In this document: in pieces, positions 1 through 5,010 of the stretch
Numbering within the stretch: position 1 is the first letter of the stretch
How the letters are laid out: the number at the start of each line of letters is the position of its first letter
Origin: an uncultured delta proteobacterium
GTDB taxonomy: Bacteria > RBG-13-61-14 > DRUE01
NCBI GenBank assembly: GCA_903930515.1
Contig: CAIYYW010000087.1
Location: 1 to 7,291 of the forward strand
Direction: 5' to 3'
DNA length: 7,291 bases
Made by a program: the position numbers and the translations under genes
Notes under the pieces: generated by a model
The model's database searches: none
What the model was told of the DNA's origin: nothing
The model's input: only the letters and a program-made list of their open reading frames with translations

Positions 1-275
1 GCATCGACCACCTGCTGGTTCGTGATTTTGAGCGCGTCCTTGATGTTCTTGCCGATGATCATCTCGGTGGCCATGGAACTGGAGGCAACCGCGCTCGCGC
101 ACCCAAAGGTCTTGAACTTGGCCTCCCGGATAATCCCCTGAGCGTCTATCTTCAAATACATCTTCATTATGTCCCCGCAGACCGGGTTCCCAACTTCCCC
201 AATCGCGTTCGCGTCCGCAATTTCCCCCATATTGCGCGGATGCTGAAAATGATCCATAACCGTTTCGCTATACAT
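1..275 (-). CDS. nifU: NifU/IscU-type Fe-S cluster assembly scaffold protein, N-terminal part (runs off left edge)
   Basis: The N-terminal 91 codons of an Fe-S scaffold protein, on which a cysteine desulfurase (IscS/NifS) assembles a cluster for transfer to apoproteins in the cytoplasm. The protein begins MYSETVMDHFQHPRN, the standard opening of the family. It carries two of the three conserved cluster-ligand cysteines: C33 in the NPVCGD motif, with the conserved D35, and C59 in FGCASAVASSS. The third cysteine (near residue 105 in IscU) and any C-terminal NifU extension lie outside the window, so short IscU-type and long NifU-type proteins cannot be told apart. The ATG at 273-275 follows a GAGGT-type ribosome site about 8 nt upstream. 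The gene lies 65 bp after the cupin gene on the same strand and has its own candidate promoter. The fold assignment is very secure. Confidence 0.95.
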   Translation of the reverse strand, partial: MYSETVMDHFQHPRNMGEIADANAIGEVGNPVCGDIMKMYLKIDAQGIIREAKFKTFGCASAVASSSMATEMIIGKNIKDALKITNQQVVD

Positions 276-300
276 TAACGCGATACCTCACTTTTTATAT

Positions 301-329
301 AGAATATCTTTCCTTAAGGTAATCATCAA
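301..329 (-). promoter_or_regulatory. Candidate sigma-70-type promoter for the nifU-like gene
   Basis: On the minus strand TTGATG (324-329) is followed after exactly 17 bp by TATTCT (301-306), each matching 4 of 6 consensus bases. An AT-rich stretch and the GAGGT ribosome site come next, about 25 bp before the ATG at 275. It lies in the only gap between the cupin and nifU genes, so nifU could be transcribed independently of the upstream unit. The pattern is seen directly; promoter activity is inferred, and boxes of this strength can arise by chance. Confidence 0.4.
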
Positions 330-340
330 CTTGGCTCCCG

Positions 341-991
341 TCAACTTTTATCCAGGATTTCCAGCAGGCGGGCGGCCCAGGATTTTTGTTGGCGGGTTGG
401 ATGGTAAATCCGGCTGATTTCCCCGGTTTTCGGGTCAAATTTCCGGAGGTATCCCCTGGGGATGGGACGGGCATACGCGGACAGGCTGACCGCGAACTCC
501 CCTTCCGCCAGGCTCACCAGATGGATCCCGGCATCCTGGGGCCGGATATAAACGGTATTTTTCGGATCCAGCACCAGTTTTTCCTTCAACTCCAGCTTCA
601 CCCGCTCCGGCGAAACATATTCCTTGATCTCATAATTCTCCACCAGCAGCTTCCCGAACCAGCACCCGGTCACCCCCATCGCGTTATGATCGTGGATGAA
701 AACATCCGCGTCCGCGGCCCAGATCGCCATCCGAAGAGAAAAACATCCGTCCGGATCGCGCCAGAGCAGAACTTCATTCTTGAACAAATTGGCTGACTGC
801 TCCCTCACAAAATGAATGTCATGCGCCAATAGTTCCAGAATCCTTCTTAAAAGTTCCTGGTCCTGGAGCAGACGCGTAAGCGTGCTGCTGGTCAGCTTAA
901 ATTCCAGGGTCGGCTCTTCTTCTACCTGAAACCCTTCCCGCAGTTCCCGGATATATTCGTCCAGGCCCATCCGCTCTTCCAGCAGAGTCAT
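341..991 (-). CDS. Cysteine dioxygenase-like cupin (putative thiol dioxygenase / metal-dependent enzyme)
   Basis: A 216-residue protein with a cupin core like that of bacterial cysteine dioxygenase (CDO) type I and related thiol dioxygenases. CDO enzymes use a non-haem Fe(II) held by three histidines to add O2 to a thiol, giving a sulfinate. Visible ligands are H100 and H102 in FIHDHNAMGV and H157 in DAGIHLVSL. Y173 in VSLSAYARPIPRG lines up with the conserved active-site Tyr (Tyr157 in rat CDO). R78 in LLWRDPDG may correspond to the substrate-carboxylate Arg. Residues 1-70 are a helical N-terminal part, as in bacterial CDO-like proteins. The usual Ser-His-Tyr triad reads Ser169-Ser171-Tyr173 here, so the substrate or reaction may differ. 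The start ATG (989-991) has a GGAGGT site 9 nt upstream and overlaps the stop of the 52-residue gene (ATGA). The superfamily is fairly secure; the substrate is unknown. Confidence 0.78.
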   Translation of the reverse strand: MTLLEERMGLDEYIRELREGFQVEEEPTLEFKLTSSTLTRLLQDQELLRRILELLAHDIHFVREQSANLFKNEVLLWRDPDGCFSLRMAIWAADADVFIHDHNAMGVTGCWFGKLLVENYEIKEYVSPERVKLELKEKLVLDPKNTVYIRPQDAGIHLVSLAEGEFAVSLSAYARPIPRGYLRKFDPKTGEISRIYHPTRQQKSWAARLLEILDKS

Positions 992-1146
992 TTCTCTAAA
1001 ACCTCCCTTACCCCTTCATCCAACCCTTGCCGATACAACACCAGAACCCCCCGGTCCTGGAAAAAAATCCGCCCCAATTCAAATCCCCTGCTCAAATATC
1101 TCTTTGTTCCCGAGCGGTTTTTATACTCCAAGGCTTCGCGGGTCAT
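988..1146 (-). CDS. Small 52-residue protein of unknown function, coupled between dehydrogenase and cupin genes
   Basis: A 52-codon ORF beginning MTREALEYKNRSGTKR and ending GLDEGVREVLEK. I do not recognise a family. It has a basic N-terminal third (K9, R11, K15, R16, R20), a hydrophobic centre (FELGRIFFQDRGVLVLYRQG) that could form beta strands, and an acidic C-terminal helix. It has no cysteine, signal peptide or clear membrane span. Three observations support it as a real gene: a strong GGAGGA site 6 nt before the ATG; a start ATG (1144-1146) overlapping the dehydrogenase stop as ATGA; and a stop (988-990) overlapping the cupin start in the same way. It thus exactly fills the gap between two good genes, leaving no non-coding base. 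A role as a small partner or regulator of its neighbours is only a guess. Confidence 0.72.
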   Translation of the reverse strand: MTREALEYKNRSGTKRYLSRGFELGRIFFQDRGVLVLYRQGLDEGVREVLEK

Positions 1147-2222
1147 AAATATTCCTCCGGATTTATCCCCGCCTCTTTGGCCAGATTGCTCAGGTTCAGT
1201 ATTACCATCGGATGCAGCGGGATGCCGTTTTCCCTTCGCTCATCCTCAAATTCAAACTCCGGCTCGCCGTGGATATAGATGCGATCCTGGCCCTTGGCCT
1301 TGGGGGATTCCTTGAGCGAGTTCAGGGCCTGGTCCATGGTTTTTCCAAATTCATTGACCGGCCGGAATCCGTCCACCTTAACCGCCATAAAGAAATGACC
1401 GACATTGCTCGGCTCTTTCCGCATACTCATCAGCCCTTCCTGCTTGGCGCCGTAATTGGCGTCGGACAGGATCGCGGAGAGGATGTCAACCATCATCGCC
1501 AGACCGTATCCCTTGTGCCCGCCCAGTTCGCGGGTCCCGCCCAGGGGAGCCAGGTTCCCGCCTTTCACGATCATACTCGGGTCTTCCGTGAATTCCCCCT
1601 GGCTGTCATAAAGCCATCCGGCCGGAATCTTTTTATTGTTTTTCAGGGCAATCTCAATCTTGCCCAGAGGCACCGCGCTGGTGGCCATATCCAGCACGAA
1701 CGGATGGAGCTTCCCGGCCGGGACCGCGAAGCTGATCGGGTTGGTGCCCAACATACCCTTGGCGCCGAATGTGGGGGTGACCATTGAAACCGAGTTGGTC
1801 ATCACCAATCCCATCATCCCCTGTTTAAGCGCCATCATTGAATAATAGGCCGCGATCCCGAAATGGTTGCTGCGCCGGACCGAGATCAAGCCGGCGCCGA
1901 CCTTGTTCGCTTTGGCGATCGCAAGCTCCATCGCCTGTTTCGCCACCACCGGTCCCAGTCCGTTATCCCCGTCCAGCAAAGCGGTTGCCGGAAGCTCATT
2001 AAGAATTTTGATCGTGGGTTTGGGATTGACCGTGCCGTTCTTGAGCTTGCCGATGTAATAAGGAAGACGGGAAGCGCCGTGGGAATCTATCCCGCGAAGG
2101 TCCGCGGCGATCAAGGCCTCCGCGGCAATAATCGCGTCCTGCTCCGGGATCCCGGCCGCGACAAAGAGCTTTTTCATCAACTCTAAAAGTTTTTCCATCC
2201 GAACCCGCTTAAACTCTTCCAT
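1143..2222 (-). CDS. Ldh_2-family NAD(P)-dependent 2-hydroxyacid dehydrogenase (malate/L-lactate/sulfolactate dehydrogenase-like)
   Basis: A 359-residue oxidoreductase of the malate/L-lactate dehydrogenase (Ldh_2, YlbC/YiaK/ComC) superfamily, whose members interconvert 2-oxo acids and 2-hydroxy acids (or cyclic imino acids) with NAD(P)H. Hallmarks in order: RGIDSHGASRLP with the probable catalytic H48; SNHFGIAAYYS with H120; the cofactor-site motifs GTNPISFAVPAG (159-170) and LDMATSAVPLGKIE (177-190); and GGHKGYGLAMMVDILSAIL (234-252). The length is normal for the family (about 330-360). I chose the ATG at 2220-2222, with AAGGAGA 5 nt upstream. An ATG 42 nt further upstream would add a Cys/Lys-rich tail encoded by a hairpin repeat and is unlikely. 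The stop overlaps the next gene as ATGA. Specificity (malate, lactate, sulfolactate, ureidoglycolate, piperideine-carboxylate) cannot be read from sequence. A thiol-dioxygenase-like neighbour makes a sulfur-containing acid worth considering. Confidence 0.93.
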   Translation of the reverse strand: MEEFKRVRMEKLLELMKKLFVAAGIPEQDAIIAAEALIAADLRGIDSHGASRLPYYIGKLKNGTVNPKPTIKILNELPATALLDGDNGLGPVVAKQAMELAIAKANKVGAGLISVRRSNHFGIAAYYSMMALKQGMMGLVMTNSVSMVTPTFGAKGMLGTNPISFAVPAGKLHPFVLDMATSAVPLGKIEIALKNNKKIPAGWLYDSQGEFTEDPSMIVKGGNLAPLGGTRELGGHKGYGLAMMVDILSAILSDANYGAKQEGLMSMRKEPSNVGHFFMAVKVDGFRPVNEFGKTMDQALNSLKESPKAKGQDRIYIHGEPEFEFEDERRENGIPLHPMVILNLSNLAKEAGINPEEYL

Positions 2223-2238
2223 TATTTTCTCCTTCGGG

Positions 2239-2260
2239 GCGCAGGCACTCTTGCCTGCGC
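2239..2260. repeat. Perfect 9-bp stem-loop just upstream of the dehydrogenase ribosome site
   Basis: GCGCAGGCA (2239-2247), loop CTCT, then TGCCTGCGC (2252-2260): a perfect GC-rich 9-bp stem with a 4-nt loop. In the minus-strand transcript it would end 4 nt before the AAGGAGA site of the dehydrogenase. It could protect the 5' end or influence initiation. No U-run follows it on that strand, so it is not a standard terminator. Confidence 0.75.
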
Positions 2261-2277
2261 ACAATAAAAATGTGCGA

Positions 2278-2291
2278 GCGCCTTCAGGCGC
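2278..2291. repeat. Short 5-6-bp stem-loop GCGCC-TTCA-GGCGC
   Basis: GCGCC (2278-2282) and GGCGC (2287-2291) form a stem around a TTCA loop, extendable by one T-A pair. It lies between the two copies of AATGTGCGAGCG. On the minus strand a TTTTT run begins only about 7 nt after the stem, too far for a confident intrinsic terminator. Confidence 0.5.
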
Positions 2292-2311
2292 GATACCTTA
2301 ATGTGCGAGCG

Positions 2312-2343
2312 TCCTGTCTCGCTCCTACGAGAGCGTGACAGGA
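2312..2343. repeat. Long imperfect stem-loop (7 bp, one mismatch, 5 bp)
   Basis: TCCTGTC (2312-2318) pairs with GACAGGA (2337-2343). Inside it, after one T-T mismatch, CGCTC (2320-2324) pairs with GAGCG (2331-2335), leaving the 6-nt loop CTACGA. The structure is nearly symmetrical on both strands and has no following T-run, which suits a dispersed palindromic repeat better than a terminator. Confidence 0.7.
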
Positions 2344-2373
2344 TTAGCCGCGATCTTCGTGGTCTGCGCACAA

Positions 2374-3357
2374 CTAAATATTTGAAGCCATTTCCGGCTT
2401 CAAATCCTTCAAAGCCGGCAAAGCCCCCAGTCCGTCCGCGTAAATCACCGCGTTATTTATGGCCCGGGCCAGAACCTCCGCGGCCAGGATCCCGAGCCGG
2501 TTGATCTCAGCATCCATCTCTCCCGCGCTGACCGCGAAGATAATATCGCCGTCAAAGGTGGAATGGACCGGGGAGAGCGACCGGGCAAAGCCGGCCTCGG
2601 CCATTTTCGCGAGCATCTTGGCCTTGACCTTGTCCAGCTTGGCGTTGGTTACGATCACGGCCAAATTGGTGTTTTCTCCGATTGAAAATTCCTCCGGCTT
2701 CCTGGTCCCGGCGATGATCCGGGTGATGTCCGCGAACCGGTTGGTCTCGGGATGACGGCATCCGGCCAGGATTTGACCGGTCCGGTAATCCAGCACATCC
2801 CCGAAATTGTTCACCACGCAAAGCGCCCCCACCACCAGGCCGTCTTCAAAAGCGATGCTCGCGGAACCCAGCCCGCTCTTCATCGCTCCCTTCTGAGCGA
2901 ACAGCTTGCCCACCGTGGCGCCGGTTCCCGCGCCCACGCTCCCCTGCTCTAGCAAGTCCGACCGGGCGGATTTCGCGGCCAGGTATCCCATTTCCGAATC
3001 GGGCCGGACCTTGGCGCTCTTGAAGCTCAGGTCAAAAATAATCGCGGCCGGCACAATCGGCACGATCGCCACCCTGGCGGAATATCCGATCCCCTGCTCT
3101 TCCAGGCATTTCATCGCCCCGTCCGCGGCTGCCAGGCCGTATGCGCTTCCGCCGGCCAGACAGATGGCATTTATGCCCGGCGTGATATGATCAGGACTCA
3201 GGCAGTCCAACTCGCGCGTGCCCGAGGCGAACCCGCAGATATTGACCCCGGCCGGCGCCGCCTTTTCAAAAATGATCACCGTGCATCCGGTCCCGTGCTC
3301 AAAGTCGGACGCCTGTCCCACCCGGACCCCGCTCACATCCAAAATATTGTCCTTCAC
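2374..3357 (-). CDS. P1-family (S58, DmpA/NylC-type) aminopeptidase/amidohydrolase
   Basis: A roughly 327-residue member of the P1/S58 N-terminal-nucleophile family, which includes the DmpA L-aminopeptidase/D-esterase, beta-peptidyl aminopeptidases and the NylC nylon-oligomer hydrolase. These precursors cleave themselves before a Ser/Thr, which then acts as nucleophile on small amides or peptides. Numbered from the GTG at 3357, conserved features are ILDVSGVRVG (residues 5-14), HGTGCTVI, SGTREL, LAGGSAYGLAAADG (67-80), VPIVPAAIIFDL and GATVGK. IGENTNLAVIVTNA contains the likely cleavage and nucleophile pair N229-T230, and FDGDIIFAVSAG follows. The GTG at 3355-3357 is chosen because GAGGT lies 6 nt before it and the protein then begins as family members do. 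An in-frame GTG at 3385-3387 adds ten unlikely residues and lies upstream of the predicted transcription start. No signal peptide is seen, so it is probably cytoplasmic. The substrate cannot be told. Confidence 0.92.
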   Translation of the reverse strand: MKDNILDVSGVRVGQASDFEHGTGCTVIIFEKAAPAGVNICGFASGTRELDCLSPDHITPGINAICLAGGSAYGLAAADGAMKCLEEQGIGYSARVAIVPIVPAAIIFDLSFKSAKVRPDSEMGYLAAKSARSDLLEQGSVGAGTGATVGKLFAQKGAMKSGLGSASIAFEDGLVVGALCVVNNFGDVLDYRTGQILAGCRHPETNRFADITRIIAGTRKPEEFSIGENTNLAVIVTNAKLDKVKAKMLAKMAEAGFARSLSPVHSTFDGDIIFAVSAGEMDAEINRLGILAAEVLARAINNAVIYADGLGALPALKDLKPEMASNI

Positions 3358-3377
3358 TCCTCCACCTCGATTTTTAA

Positions 3378-3406
3378 ATACTACCACCAGTCCCCCTATC
3401 CTTCAA
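3378..3406 (-). promoter_or_regulatory. Candidate promoter for the P1 hydrolase gene
   Basis: On the minus strand TTGAAG (3401-3406), a 17-bp spacer and TAGTAT (3378-3383) form a sigma-70-like pair, 4 of 6 matches in each box. Predicted transcription would begin near 3371, about 14 nt before the GTG at 3357 and just ahead of its GAGGT site. This favours that start codon over the GTG at 3387. Activity is inferred. Confidence 0.4.
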
Positions 3407-3475
3407 CATTTATCCGAATAACGAACGATCAGACGATTGATTGAAGCGCGCTGATCCATCCGGCAATTTGCTCCC
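3407..3475. promoter_or_regulatory. Core of the divergent intergenic region, with a weak inverted repeat
   Basis: This stretch between the two outward-facing candidate promoters has no ORF with a ribosome site. It contains GATCAG (3427-3432) and CTGATC (3451-3456), an inverted repeat of 6-bp arms separated by 18 bp, around a GATTGATTGA tandem. It could be a binding site for a regulator serving both directions, but arms this short may be chance. Confidence 0.2.
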
Positions 3476-3504
3476 TTGAATCTCAGTCCGGAAAATACTA
3501 AGAT
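3476..3504 (+). promoter_or_regulatory. Candidate promoter of the plus-strand operon, implying a leaderless or near-leaderless mRNA
   Basis: TTGAAT (3476-3481), a 17-bp spacer and TAAGAT (3499-3504) form a sigma-70-like pair, 4 of 6 matches each. The expected start of transcription, about 7 nt further on, is near 3511, only about 3 nt before the ATG at 3514. No Shine-Dalgarno sequence precedes that ATG, and an in-frame TAA at 3499-3501 rules out an earlier start. The agreement between promoter position and missing ribosome site supports the call. Confidence 0.45.
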
Positions 3505-3513
3505 ATAGCCCGA

Positions 3514-5010
3514 ATGGACAAGCTGGAACATGAGAAAAAAGCGGACCGGGAGCTGGGAAAGAAGCGGAGCCTTTGGCTGGCGGAACTGAAGCTGGACGGT
3601 AAGGAAGACAAGCTGTTCGAGTTGGAAGTCTTGCTCAAGGGTCTGGACCGCTTTTTCAATCTGGAGAACCTTCCGTTCAACTCGGAGGACAACCCGATTC
3701 GTTTCAATTTTGCGGACGAGCTTTTGATCGCCTGCCAGGGCTTTGCGCGGATCACCGAGTTGTCTCGAAGGCTGCTGGAGGCGAGCGAGCGGAACTATTA
3801 CCAGTTCCGCTATTACATCGAGACCGAGTTGCTCGGGGATTTGGCCCGGGGAAGGATTGTCGAGCAGAGCCTGAGCCAGCGCACCCCGGATGAAAGCCTG
3901 ATGCTGACTTATACTTACTTCCTGAGCCTGAAGAACCTGTGCGTGGAGCTATCAAGGTTGCAGCAAGTCCAATACCCGCTGTTCTTCCACATCGGCTCCC
4001 TGGCCAGCCGCGCCATTGTCCAGAACCGCTTTTTTAATCCGATCAGCGGGATAGAATTCCGGCCCGAGTATGACCGGGTGGAGAACCTGATCGTGAAGCG
4101 GGCGGTTCGGGAGCTTAAGGATACCCGGCTCCGGCATTACATCTCGGTGATCATCCTGGCCTTTTACCGGCTGTTGCGCTACCTGGAATCCATCAAGGAG
4201 CGGTCCTTAAATATTGACCAGCTCAAGCAGAGCCTGATCATCTTCGCCCTGATCAATTCCGAGGCGCGCCATTTGATCCAGCATCTGGAACTGGAACTCA
4301 AGCCGGGCCTGGAAAAAAGCCGCAACCCGATGGCGCTGAATTTCGCGGAACTGGCCGACTCCCTGGCCTTCCAGCTCGGGATGGAACTCAAGAAGATCAA
4401 CCATACCGAACTGGCCGGAACCACCAAGCAGTCCCTGCTCGACCCGCTCAAGGCCTCGGTGGAAAACAGCAAGGGAATTCTCAGCAACTTCCTGGAGCAA
4501 AGCCTGGTCCAGATGATCCAACTCGCCCGGCCCGAGATCAAGGGCGAGGAAATCTTTCCCAATTTCGTTTCCAAAAAAGAACAGTCAAAAAAACTCCGGC
4601 AGGACCTGGCGGTTTTCAAGTCTTTGATGGACCGGTTTGAAGAGATCACCGAGAGCACGGTGGAAGGGGCGGCTCTGGACAATTTCATTAAATACCTCCG
4701 GCTCCAGAAGCTTTACATCCAATACCTGGAAAAGAGCGTGATTCCTTTTATCCGACACGGGGACCTGGTGGAATTCCGGAGATACTTCGCCAAGATCAAA
4801 TCGCTGAACCTTTCGGACCTGCACCGGATGGATCAGTTGGAGGAGTTCAAGATGCAATCCAAGTTTTTCAAGATTTTCCTCGAAACCACCCTGAGCCAGA
4901 TCAACCAGCGGGCCGACCTGCACGCAGTGCCGATGGACGAGGAGCGGGTGAGCGACCGGCTTAAAATCCTTCTCCAGCGCGACCGTGAAAATCACAAGGA
5001 GGGGCAATGA
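3514..5010 (+). CDS. Unrecognised 498-residue all-helical protein, first gene of the carboxyltransferase operon
   Basis: I do not recognise this family. The protein is rich in Leu, Glu, Lys and Arg, low in Gly and Pro, and has few cysteines (C74, C143). It reads as successive amphipathic helices with no signal peptide, nucleotide-binding loop or metal-binding cluster. The N-terminus (1-45) is highly charged and may be a coiled coil. The longest hydrophobic run, HYISVIILAFYRLLRYL (208-224), is better explained as a buried helix than a membrane span. Segments around 355-385 and 392-465 again look helical or coiled-coil. Its stop overlaps the carboxyltransferase start (ATGA), so the two are probably made together. 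A scaffold or regulatory partner is possible but unproven. The start lacks a ribosome site but is fixed by an in-frame stop 13 nt upstream. It is probably a cytoplasmic soluble protein. The coding call is secure because the frame is long, shares the neighbours' codon style and sits in an operon. Confidence 0.88.
   Translation: MDKLEHEKKADRELGKKRSLWLAELKLDGKEDKLFELEVLLKGLDRFFNLENLPFNSEDNPIRFNFADELLIACQGFARITELSRRLLEASERNYYQFRYYIETELLGDLARGRIVEQSLSQRTPDESLMLTYTYFLSLKNLCVELSRLQQVQYPLFFHIGSLASRAIVQNRFFNPISGIEFRPEYDRVENLIVKRAVRELKDTRLRHYISVIILAFYRLLRYLESIKERSLNIDQLKQSLIIFALINSEARHLIQHLELELKPGLEKSRNPMALNFAELADSLAFQLGMELKKINHTELAGTTKQSLLDPLKASVENSKGILSNFLEQSLVQMIQLARPEIKGEEIFPNFVSKKEQSKKLRQDLAVFKSLMDRFEEITESTVEGAALDNFIKYLRLQKLYIQYLEKSVIPFIRHGDLVEFRRYFAKIKSLNLSDLHRMDQLEEFKMQSKFFKIFLETTLSQINQRADLHAVPMDEERVSDRLKILLQRDRENHKEGQ

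Larger units (their letters stand above)
2239..2373. repeat. Cluster of short hairpin/REP-like repeats between the P1 hydrolase and dehydrogenase genes
   Basis: The 151-bp gap between two minus-strand genes is filled with structured DNA. It holds three hairpins (listed separately), a 12-bp direct repeat AATGTGCGAGCG at 2269-2280 and 2300-2311, and a 10-bp direct repeat CTGCGCACAA at 2255-2264 and 2364-2373. The latter bounds a segment of about 100 bp that contains the last two hairpins. No ORF with a ribosome site is seen. This looks like a dispersed intergenic hairpin element (REP/BIME- or MITE-like), but its copy number elsewhere is unknown. I see no convincing promoter here, so the dehydrogenase unit may be read from the hydrolase promoter through these structures. 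Confidence 0.7.

Noticed and set aside
386-796. Plus-strand open frame opposite the cupin gene
   Set aside because: Its composition is shadow-like and the opposite strand carries clear cupin motifs and operon structure.
2223-2264. A 14-residue N-terminal extension of the dehydrogenase from an upstream ATG
   Set aside because: The extension (MCAGKSACAPKEKI) is encoded by the GC-rich hairpin and the ribosome site itself, and it is unlike family N-termini. The ATG at 2222 has an ideal AAGGAGA site.
2266-2291. Intrinsic terminator on the minus strand (GCGCC-TGAA-GGCGC with a downstream TTTTT)
   Set aside because: The stem is short and the T-run begins about 7 nt after it rather than directly, so the structure is weak as a terminator.
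2269-2311. Possible CRISPR-like array from the repeated AATGTGCGAGCG
   Set aside because: Only two 12-bp copies exist, followed by unrelated hairpins, with no regular repeat-spacer units and no cas genes.
3358-3387. Longer P1 hydrolase starting at the GTG at 3385-3387
   Set aside because: It would lie upstream of the predicted transcription start and overlap the ribosome site of the GTG at 3357, and the added residues VVFKNRGGG do not resemble the family. Not excluded by experiment.
4585-5007. Minus-strand open frame opposite the end of the helical protein gene
   Set aside because: No family motif or operon context. The plus strand is continuously open and coupled to the carboxyltransferase gene.
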